DNA from: Shimia aestuarii | GTDB lineage: Bacteria > Pseudomonadota > Alphaproteobacteria > Rhodobacterales > Rhodobacteraceae | Direction of reading: 5' to 3' | Assembly (NCBI RefSeq): GCF_900114635.1 | Contig: NZ_FOTQ01000001.1 | Coordinates: 1,178,001-1,242,000 of the forward strand | DNA length: 64,000 bases | In this document: piece by piece, positions 56,519 through 64,000 of the stretch | Layout of the letters: each line of letters starts with the position of its first letter | How positions within the stretch are numbered: position 1 is the stretch's first letter | Notes under the pieces: generated by a model | What the model saw: only the letters and a program-made list of their open reading frames with translations | The model's database searches: none | What the model was told of the DNA's origin: nothing | Program-made: the position numbers and the translations under genes

Positions 56519-59500
56519 TTGAGTAACGTGGTCGGTGACATAAACGAGACGGATATTGCCATTGTGGGCATGGCGGCCCACCTTCCCGGTGCGCCGGGGA
56601 TCGAGACCTATTGGCAAAACCTGCGCGACGGAATCGAGTCGATCACGCGGCTGAGCGAGACCGACTTGCAGGCCAATGGCGAAAGCCCGGCCCGCATGAA
56701 GCACCGCAACTACGTGCCCGCCGCCGCGATGCTGGACGGGTTTGCCGATTTCGATGCTGACTTCTTTGGCCTGTCGCCGAAAGAAGCGGCAATCATGGAT
56801 CCGCAGCACCGCCAGTTTCTCGAGGTGAGCTGGGAGGCGCTGGAGAATGCCGGACACATGCCGGAGCATTTCGACGGGCCGATCGGAGTATTCGCGGGCT
56901 GCGGCATGGGCAGCTATTTCTACTTCAACATCTGTTCGAACCGCGATCTGGTCGAGTCGACCGGCATGTTCCTGTTGCGCCACACCGGGAACGACAAGGA
57001 TTTCATGTCCACCCGGCTGAGCCACATCCTTGATCTCAAGGGGCCAAGCCTCGGCCTGCAAACGGCCTGTTCGACGTCGCTGGTGGCGGTGCATTACGCG
57101 ACGCAGGCCATTCTGAACGGCGAATGCGACATGGCGCTGGCGGGCGGCGTGACCATCGAGTTGCCGCATGGGCGGGGATATGTGTTCGAGGACGGAGAAA
57201 TCCTGTCGCCGGACGGGCATTGCCACGCCTTTGACCACCGCGCGCAGGGCACGGTGTTCGGGTCTGGCGCGGGTGTCGTGGTGCTGCGACGACTGAAAGA
57301 TGCCGTGGCGGATGGCGATCACATCTGGGCGGTGATCAAGGGATCGGCGGTCAACAATGACGGCTCGGCCAAGGCCGGGTATCTGGCGCCCTCGGTGGAT
57401 GGACAGGCAGCGGCGGTGGCCGATGCGCTGGCAATTGCCGATGTGCCAGCGGACACGGTGGATTATGTCGAATGCCATGGCACCGGCACCTATCTCGGCG
57501 ACCCGATCGAGGTCGCCGCGCTGACCGAGGCGTTCCGCGAAACCACCAAAGACACCGGGTTCTGCCGGATCGGGTCGGTGAAGACCAATATCGGGCATCT
57601 CGATACGGCGGCCGGGGCCGCGAGCCTGATCAAGACGTCGCTGGCGCTGCATCACAAGCAGATGCCCCCGTCGCTGGGCTATGAGGCACCGAACCCGGCG
57701 ATCGATTTTGAAAACAGCCCGTTCCGGGTGAATGACACGCTGACCGAGTGGACGACCCGCAACGGACCGCGCCGCGCCGGGGTGAACTCGTTGGGGGTAG
57801 GTGGCACCAATGCGCATGTGATCGTCGAAGAAGCCCCTGCCCGCCCTGCATCAGAACAATCGGACTGGCCGTTCCAACTGCTCGTGGTTTCGGGCCGGTC
57901 CAACAAGGCGCTGGATGCAAATGCATCGCGCCTTGCCCAACATCTGCGTGCCCATCCCGAACAGCCGTTGGAGGACGTCGCCCATACGCTCCTGAATGGT
58001 CGGCGCGCGTTCGAGAAACGCCGGTTGGTGGTGGCCGAGAGCCACGAAGAGGCCGCCGACCTGCTGGAAAGCGGCAATCCGCGCCGCGTGTTCACCCATG
58101 CCGCCGACATCGACTCGCCGGAAATGGTGTTCATGTTCCCCGGCGGCGGGGCGCAATATGTCGGCATGGGGCGCGACCTTTACGAAACCGAGCCAGTGTT
58201 CCAAGAGTGGATGGATCGCGGGTTCGACGTGCTGGCAGGCAAGGGGGGCGAAGACCTCCGCGCTCTGTGGCTGGCCGAGGGCGAGGAAGCCTCGCACAAG
58301 GCTGAGGAGCGGCTCAAGCAGCCCTCACTGCAACTGCCGCTGATCATGATGGTGGAATATGCGCTGGCGCAGCTGTGGATCAGCTGGGGTGTGAAGCCCG
58401 GCGCACTGGTCGGACATTCCATGGGCGAAAACACCGCCGCCTGCATTGCCGGGGTCATGTCGTTCGAAGACTGTCTTGGTCTGGTCCAGCTGCGCGGGCA
58501 GCTTTTTGACACGGTGCCGCCGGGTGGGATGCTTTCGGTGCCGCTGCCATTGGCCGAGGTCCAGCCCCATCTGAGCGAAGATTGCGACATTGCGTCGGTG
58601 AATGCCCCTACCCTGACGGTCATCTCTGGCCCCGATGCGGCGCTGGCCGCGCTCGCCGAGCGGCTTGCCGCCGAAGAGGTCGAAACCCAGCGGGTGCCGA
58701 TCAACATCGCCGCCCACTCGCGGATCCTGGACCCGATCCTTGAACGGTTTGGAGCCTACCTGCGGTCGATCCCGCTTCAAGCGCCGCGCCTGCCGATCAT
58801 CTCGAACCGCACCGGCGCGGCCTTGCTCGAAAGCGAGGCGACGGACCCGGAATACTGGGTACAGCATCTGCGCAACACGGTGCTGTTTGCCGACGACATC
58901 ACCACGCTGGCGCAGAACAGCGCGCGCGTGTATCTCGAAGTGGGGCCGGGCAAGGCCCTGTCTTCGCTGGTGAAAATGCACGGGGGCGTCAAGCCGGACA
59001 AGGTACTGTCATCCCTGCGCCACCCCGAGGACGAGATGGCCGACGACGCCTATTTCCTGACCGTTCTGGGTCAGCTCTGGGCTTGCGGCGTCGCTGTGGA
59101 TTTTGAACAATACTGGGGCGGTGTCCCACGGCAGAAGGTGGTTCTGCCGTCCTATGCGTTCCAGCGGTCGCGCTATTTCATAGAACCGGGCAAGTCCCGG
59201 ATCGACGCGCCCGAAGACATCCTGATGCGGCTCGAGGACCGCGCGGACTGGACCTATGCCCCCGCCTGGAAACCGGCGCTGGCGGAATGCGAGATTGATG
59301 TCGAGACCGAGCTTGGCACCGCGCCGAAACACGCGTGGCTGATCTTTGCCGACGATGGCGGGACCGGGGCGGCGCTGGCCGCGCGGCTGCGGGTCGACGG
59401 ACACGATGTCGTCACCGTCACCACCGGGGATGCCTTTGCCCAGATCGGACCGGACAGCTATATTCTGGCCCCCGAGCGCGGGCGCGACGGGTATGATGCG

Positions 59501-62500
59501 CTGGTGCAGGACCTGATGGGCCGGGGCCGTGTGCCGGACCGGATCCTGCATATGTGGCTGCTGACCGAGACGGAATCCCACCGCCCCGGTTCAAGCTTTT
59601 TCCACCGCAACCAGGAACAGGGCCTCATGAGCCTGTTCTTCTTGGCACAGGCCATCAGCGACGAAAACCTGCCCCGCCCGCTGCATATCACCACCATCAG
59701 TTCCGGTGCCGTGCAGGTCCGCGGCGAGGCGCTGCCCTACCCGGAGAAATCCACCGTGCTGGGGGCCGTGCAGGTGATCCCGCGCGAATTTCCGGGTGTG
59801 ACCTGTGCCCTGCTGGACGTCACCCCACCCGACCGCAAGGGGCGCGATGCGCTGGCCCTGCGGCTGCTGGAAGACCTGATGGCGCCGCCGCGCGACCTGA
59901 TCGGCGCACTGCGCGGCGAGAAACGGTTTGAACGCAGCTATCGCAAGGTGGCGCTGGATCAATCGGACGCGCCCACATGGGTGCAGGGCGGCACTTACCT
60001 GATCACTGGCGGGTTTGGCGGTATTGGCCTGACGTTGGCCGAGCGCGCCATTCGCGCGGCGGGCGCCAATATCGCGCTGCTGTCACGTGAAGGATTGCCC
60101 GAGCGCAGCGACTGGGAGCGCTATTTGAACGGCCACGGGCCGATGGATCGCACCGCGCGACGCATCCGGGCCGTGGAGCGGCTTGAAACGCTCGGCGGCG
60201 ACGTGCTGTGCCTTGCCGCAGATGTCTGCAATATCGACGAGATGACCGAGGCTGTGAGCGCCGCAAAGACAGCGTTTGGCACCATCAATGGCGTGATCCA
60301 TGCTGCCGGTGTGATCGACGATGGCCCGCTTCTGGCCAAGACCTCTGCCGGGATCGACGACGTGCTGGCGCCCAAACTGCATGGGGTGCAGGTGCTGGAA
60401 ACCCTGTTCCCGGACGGAGCTTTGGACTGGCTGGCGCTGTTTGCCTCTTCGTCCACCGCGACCGCCCCTGCCGGACAGATCGACTATGTCGCTGCCAACG
60501 CCTATCTCAACGCCTATGCGCAGTCCCGTTTGGGCGACAAGACCCGCGTGCGCGCCATAAACTGGGGCCTGTGGGCCGAGGTCGGCATGGCCGCCGAAGC
60601 GGTCGCCGCGCGAAGTGGCGAAGTGCTCGAAGTACCCTTCGAGCCGATTGGCGTACCTTTGCTGGATGCGGCCGGTTTCGACAAAGCGGGTGCGCGGGTC
60701 TTCACTGCGCGCTATGACACGACCCGCTGGGTGCTGGATGAACATCGCACCAAGGACGGTCAGGCCGTCATGCCGGGCACGGGCTATGTCGAACTTGCCT
60801 TCGAGGCGCTGGCCGCGCAGGGCGAAACCGATCCCTTCGAAATTCGCGATCTGCTGTTCCTGCGCCCACTGCAGGTTTCTGACACCGGCGAAACCGAGCT
60901 GCGGGCACGGCTGTTGCGCAGCGAAGAGGGCTACCGGTTCGAGGTCCAGACTGCCTGTCTGTTCGAGGGGCGCAAGGGATGGCAGACCCATGCCGAGGCG
61001 CGACTTGTTCCGGTGCGTGCCGCCCAAACACCCCGGCTCGAAAATTGCGCGATCCTGGCGCGCTGTCCCGAGCGGCAATCGGGCGCGGGAATGGCGCTGA
61101 GCACACCGCAAGAGACACATCTCGACTTTGGTCCGCGCTGGAAAGTGCTGCGCGAAACGGCGATTGGAACCGGCGAAGGGGTTGCGAGCCTGTCTCTCGA
61201 TCCGGCCTTTGCCGGGGATGGGTGCGAGGTGCATCCCGGCCTTCTGGACATCGCAACGGGATGGGCGATGGATCTCATCCCCGGATACACGCCAAGTCAT
61301 TTGTGGGTGCCGGTCGGCTATGGCGCCCTGCGCCTGTTGGCCCCGTTGCCGTCCGAAATCGTCAGCCATGTGCGCCTGTCCTCGGGCGATGGCGACACGG
61401 GCATGGCGAGCTTTGACGTCACCATTGCAGAACCAGACGAAACCGTATGTTGCGAAGTCAAAGGTCTGTCCATTCGCCGGGTGGAAACCGCTGCCGGATT
61501 TGCCCGCGCGCAGCCCCTGCGCAAAGGGGAAGTCACGTTTGACGAGGCGGACACGGCGCAGGCGCCGCTGTCCCCGGCAGAGGAACGGCTGGCCTATAAC
61601 CTGACGCAGGGCATACCACCCGAACAGGGAGCCGAGATGTTCGAAGCCGCGCTCGCTGCGCCGATGGCGCAGGTCGTGATCTCGTCCCTCGACCTGCCCG
61701 CGTTGATCGCACAGGCTGCGGCGGGCATGCGCGAAGAAGGCGGCGACGGGCAGGCCTTCGAGCGCCCCGAGCTGGACACGGATTACGTCGAACCGACAAA
61801 CGACATCGAACGCACGCTGGCCGGTTTCTGGCAGGATCTTCTCGGCGTCGACAAGGTGGGCATCCGTGACAGTTTCTTCGACCTTGGCGGGCACTCTCTG
61901 ATCGCGGTACGCCTGTTTGCGATGGTTAAGAAAGCCTATCGGATCGAATTCCCGATCTCGATCCTGTTCGAAGCCCCCACGGTTGAAAAATGCGCCGCCA
62001 TGATCGCAGAACGGCTTGGACCGGACGCCCAAGGCGCCGACGACGGCGCGCCTGCGCCCGAGGCGGCGCCTGCCCGCCGGTTTACGCATCTCGTGCCGAT
62101 GCATCAGGGCGAAGGCGGCCAGAAAACGCCGTTTTTCCTTGTGGCAGGCATGTTTGGAAACGTTCTGAACCTGCGCCACCTTGCCCATCTGATCGGCACC
62201 GATCGCCCTTTCTATGGGCTTCAGGCGCGCGGGCTGTTCGGTGACGAGGCCCCGCATGACACCCTTGTGCAGGCGGCGACAGACTACATAGCCGAGATGC
62301 GGCAGGTGCAGCCACACGGCCCCTATCTTCTCGGTGGATTTTCGGGTGGCGGCATCACCGCCTATGAAATCGCGCGCCAGCTCGAGGCGGACGGCGAAAC
62401 CGTTTCGCTGGTGGCCATGCTCGACACACCCCTGCCGGTGCGCCGCCCGTTGTCCCGCGCGGACCGGATGAAAATCCAGATGCAGGAGCTGAAGGCCAAG

Positions 62501-62938
62501 GGCGCTGCCTATCCGCTGATCTGGGCGCGAAACCGGATCGCATGGGAGATCGGGAAACGACGCGCTCCCGAGGAAACCGGGCAAGAGGCGCAAGGCCAGC
62601 AATTCCATGATGCCGAGATCGAATCCGCCTTCCTGCAGGCCGTCGGGCGCTACGAGATGCATGGCTGGGATGGCAATCTCGTGCTGTTCCGTCCTCCACT
62701 GTCGGGCAAGTGGGACATGGGCGATGGCCGCCTTGTCGATCAGGACCGCGCCTATGTGTTCCATGACAATGACTGGGGCCAACACGTACCGGGCGTGCGC
62801 GTTTTCGAGGTGCCGGGCGACCATGACAGCATGGTTCTCGAACCCAATGTGCGCGTGCTCGCCGCGCGCATGAAAAAGGTGATCGCCGAGGCCGAGAAAG
62901 CCATGCCACCGGGCACGAGACGGGAGGCGGCCGAATGA
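56519..62938 (+). CDS. Single-module type I polyketide synthase with thioesterase
   Basis: A 2139-residue synthase with every active site recognisable. KS at 10-435: Cys184 in TACSTSLVAV, His320 in ECHGTGT, His360 in NIGHLD. AT at 550-860: Ser634 in VGHSMGE, with NIAAHSRI at the specificity site. KR about 920-1340: LITGGFGGIG near 1160, Tyr1323. DH about 1395-1680: His1409 in DEHRTKDGQAVMPG, Asp1577 in HPGLLDIATG. ACP 1760-1830: Ser1793 in DLGGHSL. TE 1860-2125: Ser1942 in GGFSGGG. KR precedes DH, opposite to the usual order, and there is no ER or MT. The likely start is TTG 56519. It overlaps the next glycosyltransferase by 4 nt. The product is unknown; the glycan genes suggest an acyl group put on a sugar or lipid. 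Confidence 0.92.
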   Translation: MSNVVGDINETDIAIVGMAAHLPGAPGIETYWQNLRDGIESITRLSETDLQANGESPARMKHRNYVPAAAMLDGFADFDADFFGLSPKEAAIMDPQHRQFLEVSWEALENAGHMPEHFDGPIGVFAGCGMGSYFYFNICSNRDLVESTGMFLLRHTGNDKDFMSTRLSHILDLKGPSLGLQTACSTSLVAVHYATQAILNGECDMALAGGVTIELPHGRGYVFEDGEILSPDGHCHAFDHRAQGTVFGSGAGVVVLRRLKDAVADGDHIWAVIKGSAVNNDGSAKAGYLAPSVDGQAAAVADALAIADVPADTVDYVECHGTGTYLGDPIEVAALTEAFRETTKDTGFCRIGSVKTNIGHLDTAAGAASLIKTSLALHHKQMPPSLGYEAPNPAIDFENSPFRVNDTLTEWTTRNGPRRAGVNSLGVGGTNAHVIVEEAPARPASEQSDWPFQLLVVSGRSNKALDANASRLAQHLRAHPEQPLEDVAHTLLNGRRAFEKRRLVVAESHEEAADLLESGNPRRVFTHAADIDSPEMVFMFPGGGAQYVGMGRDLYETEPVFQEWMDRGFDVLAGKGGEDLRALWLAEGEEASHKAEERLKQPSLQLPLIMMVEYALAQLWISWGVKPGALVGHSMGENTAACIAGVMSFEDCLGLVQLRGQLFDTVPPGGMLSVPLPLAEVQPHLSEDCDIASVNAPTLTVISGPDAALAALAERLAAEEVETQRVPINIAAHSRILDPILERFGAYLRSIPLQAPRLPIISNRTGAALLESEATDPEYWVQHLRNTVLFADDITTLAQNSARVYLEVGPGKALSSLVKMHGGVKPDKVLSSLRHPEDEMADDAYFLTVLGQLWACGVAVDFEQYWGGVPRQKVVLPSYAFQRSRYFIEPGKSRIDAPEDILMRLEDRADWTYAPAWKPALAECEIDVETELGTAPKHAWLIFADDGGTGAALAARLRVDGHDVVTVTTGDAFAQIGPDSYILAPERGRDGYDALVQDLMGRGRVPDRILHMWLLTETESHRPGSSFFHRNQEQGLMSLFFLAQAISDENLPRPLHITTISSGAVQVRGEALPYPEKSTVLGAVQVIPREFPGVTCALLDVTPPDRKGRDALALRLLEDLMAPPRDLIGALRGEKRFERSYRKVALDQSDAPTWVQGGTYLITGGFGGIGLTLAERAIRAAGANIALLSREGLPERSDWERYLNGHGPMDRTARRIRAVERLETLGGDVLCLAADVCNIDEMTEAVSAAKTAFGTINGVIHAAGVIDDGPLLAKTSAGIDDVLAPKLHGVQVLETLFPDGALDWLALFASSSTATAPAGQIDYVAANAYLNAYAQSRLGDKTRVRAINWGLWAEVGMAAEAVAARSGEVLEVPFEPIGVPLLDAAGFDKAGARVFTARYDTTRWVLDEHRTKDGQAVMPGTGYVELAFEALAAQGETDPFEIRDLLFLRPLQVSDTGETELRARLLRSEEGYRFEVQTACLFEGRKGWQTHAEARLVPVRAAQTPRLENCAILARCPERQSGAGMALSTPQETHLDFGPRWKVLRETAIGTGEGVASLSLDPAFAGDGCEVHPGLLDIATGWAMDLIPGYTPSHLWVPVGYGALRLLAPLPSEIVSHVRLSSGDGDTGMASFDVTIAEPDETVCCEVKGLSIRRVETAAGFARAQPLRKGEVTFDEADTAQAPLSPAEERLAYNLTQGIPPEQGAEMFEAALAAPMAQVVISSLDLPALIAQAAAGMREEGGDGQAFERPELDTDYVEPTNDIERTLAGFWQDLLGVDKVGIRDSFFDLGGHSLIAVRLFAMVKKAYRIEFPISILFEAPTVEKCAAMIAERLGPDAQGADDGAPAPEAAPARRFTHLVPMHQGEGGQKTPFFLVAGMFGNVLNLRHLAHLIGTDRPFYGLQARGLFGDEAPHDTLVQAATDYIAEMRQVQPHGPYLLGGFSGGGITAYEIARQLEADGETVSLVAMLDTPLPVRRPLSRADRMKIQMQELKAKGAAYPLIWARNRIAWEIGKRRAPEETGQEAQGQQFHDAEIESAFLQAVGRYEMHGWDGNLVLFRPPLSGKWDMGDGRLVDQDRAYVFHDNDWGQHVPGVRVFEVPGDHDSMVLEPNVRVLAARMKKVIAEAEKAMPPGTRREAAE

Positions 62939-63960
62939 AGAACCCGTCGCTGCTGACCATCATTCTGAACTACAAGACGCCCGAGATGACGCTTCAATCG
63001 GCCGAGGCTGCCCTGCGCGAGATGAAAGGGATCGACGGGCAGATCGTGGTTGTCGACAACGATAGCGGCGATGGGTCTTTCGAAACCATCCGGGCCGAGA
63101 TCATCCGGCGCGGGTGGCCTGCCGACCGAATCGAAGTGATCCGATCCGGGGAGAATGGTGGCTTTGGCGCGGGCAACAATTTTGGCATCCGGCACGGATT
63201 CGCCACGCGCATTTTCGATTTCGTCTATATCCTCAATTCGGACGCCTTTCCCGACCCGGGCAGCATTCGCACCCTTTTGGATCACATGTGCCACACCCCG
63301 GAAACCGGGCTCGCCGGGAGCTATATCCATGGCCCCGACGGCGATCCGCACCTGACCGCCTTTCGATTTCCGTCGATCTGGGGCGAGCTTGAAGGCGCGG
63401 CGCGCGTGGGCGCGGTGAGCAAGATGTTGGAAAAGCACATTGTTCCCCTGCCGATCCCGTCCGTTACGACGCGAGTCGACTGGCTGGCAGGTGCGTCGAT
63501 GATGATCCGGAGCAAGGTGCTCGAGCAGGTGGGCGCCTTTGACGAAACCTTTTTCCTCTATTTCGAAGAAACCGACCTTTGCCTGCGCGCTGCGCGTGCC
63601 GGGTGGTGCACCGATTATGTGCGCGCCAGCGAGGTGACACATATCGGGTCGGTTTCGACGGGCATGAAAACATGGACCCGGATGCCCCGCTACTGGTTCG
63701 ACAGCCGCCTTTACTATTTCCGGCGCAACCATGGCGGGCTCTATGCCGGGGCCGCAACGCTGGCCCATGTTGTCGGCGGCCTCATCTGGCGGCTGCGCCG
63801 CCTGATCGGCGGGAAACCCCGTCGTGATCCCGACTGGTTCCTGTGGGACCTGATCGTGCACTACTGCAAGTTCTCTCTCAAACACCTACCGCGCGAACGT
63901 AACCAAATACCCACTTTTGCCCTTTTACCTGATCCCGCACGCGGGGGAGAGATGCCATGA
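62935..63960 (+). CDS. Family 2 glycosyltransferase (rhamnosyltransferase-like)
   Basis: A 341-residue GT-A enzyme: LLTIILNYKTPEMTLQSAEAAL, VVVDNDSGDGSFETI, DFVYILNSDAFPD (metal and nucleotide binding), and LAGASMMIRSKVLEQVGAFDETFFLYFEETDLCLRAARAGW, typical of WcaA/RfbF rhamnosyl- and related transferases. It overlaps the PKS end by 4 nt and the next gene start by 4 nt, so it is cotranscribed with the PKS. A sugar transfer to the polyketide product is an attractive but unproven reading. Confidence 0.88.
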   Translation: MKNPSLLTIILNYKTPEMTLQSAEAALREMKGIDGQIVVVDNDSGDGSFETIRAEIIRRGWPADRIEVIRSGENGGFGAGNNFGIRHGFATRIFDFVYILNSDAFPDPGSIRTLLDHMCHTPETGLAGSYIHGPDGDPHLTAFRFPSIWGELEGAARVGAVSKMLEKHIVPLPIPSVTTRVDWLAGASMMIRSKVLEQVGAFDETFFLYFEETDLCLRAARAGWCTDYVRASEVTHIGSVSTGMKTWTRMPRYWFDSRLYYFRRNHGGLYAGAATLAHVVGGLIWRLRRLIGGKPRRDPDWFLWDLIVHYCKFSLKHLPRERNQIPTFALLPDPARGGEMP

Positions 63961-64000
63961 GCCTTGATACGATTTCCGCAAATGCCCCGATGTCTGCCGT
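63957..64000 (+). CDS. Start of a further gene, cut by the window edge
   Basis: ATG 63957 overlaps the glycosyltransferase stop (ATGA) and opens MSLDTISANAPMSA before the sequence ends. Too short to identify, but it is clearly part of the same operon. Confidence 0.6.
   Translation, partial: MSLDTISANAPMSA

Noticed and set aside
60083..62824. Antisense open frame of 913 codons opposite the PKS gene
   Set aside because: Same cause; the sense strand has intact KR, DH, ACP and TE active sites.

Overview
The window is a 64 kb piece of a GC-rich alphaproteobacterial chromosome, most likely a marine Rhodobacteraceae (Roseobacter-group) bacterium. This rests on the gene families present (an NDUFA9-type epimerase next to uppP and gltBD, MttB-like and dimethylglycine-dehydrogenase-like proteins, DUF2955, DUF2165, DUF4189), on strong GC3 bias that creates long antisense shadow frames, and on short intergenic elements that I associate with this family. 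The genus cannot be fixed from the sequence alone. There are two tRNA genes, no rRNA, no CRISPR array and no insertion sequence or integrase.

Layout. 1-7.4 kb: the end of AMP nucleosidase, an HU protein, a CBS-pair protein, a Crp/Fnr regulator with an FNR-type box, a VOC protein, a K+ channel, and a three-gene membrane unit (AI-2E family, HlyD adaptor, DUF2955). 7.6-9.7 kb: a DMT exporter and a CcdA/Tat-thioredoxin pair. 9.8-14.8 kb: a LysR regulator divergent from an MttB-type methyltransferase and a flavin-dependent demethylase fused to GcvT, probably for methylated amines. 14.8-21.6 kb: peroxide and methionine-sulfoxide defence (GPx, MsrB, MsrA), a lone hydantoinase A, QueG, a GST, MtgA and a secreted DUF4189 protein. 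21.7-30.6 kb: glutamate synthase (gltD, an exported unknown, gltB), uppP and the NDUFA9-like protein. 30.8-32.3 kb: tRNA-Leu, tRNA-Arg and a LacI-family repressor with a GntR-like operator.

32.3-38.4 kb is a minus-strand block of five genes (two DVD-type glycosyltransferases, a GT32-like transferase, a sulfotransferase and an alpha/beta-hydrolase-like protein), apparently for a sulfated surface glycan. 38.5-44.6 kb holds a RidA-like protein divergent from creatininase-like, cytosine-deaminase-like and FAD-oxidase genes and a Tat-exported solute-binding protein, which looks like an uptake and ring-opening route for a small nitrogen compound. 44.7-48.3 kb contains DUF2165 and the zinc-uptake locus znuA / zur-znuC-znuB around a shared Zur-like box. 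48.4-51 kb has a TPR protein and a serine hydrolase.

51.2 kb to the end is the most unusual part. It holds a 985-residue exported protein combining an SGNH esterase, a glycosidase-like domain and RTX repeats; then a family 2 glycosyltransferase, a Wzx-like flippase, a 2139-residue single-module type I polyketide synthase with its own thioesterase and with KR before DH, a second glycosyltransferase, and the start of another gene. Several of these genes are joined by 4-nt overlaps. The simplest reading is a pathway making an acyl/polyketide-modified glycan or glycolipid and exporting it; the product is unknown.

Two families of short intergenic elements recur. One is an 11-bp-period TACCGACG repeat at three loci. 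The other is a 3'-end element (GTATTTT..GG..AAAAGAAAG) at four loci, always in the same orientation relative to the gene that ends just before it.
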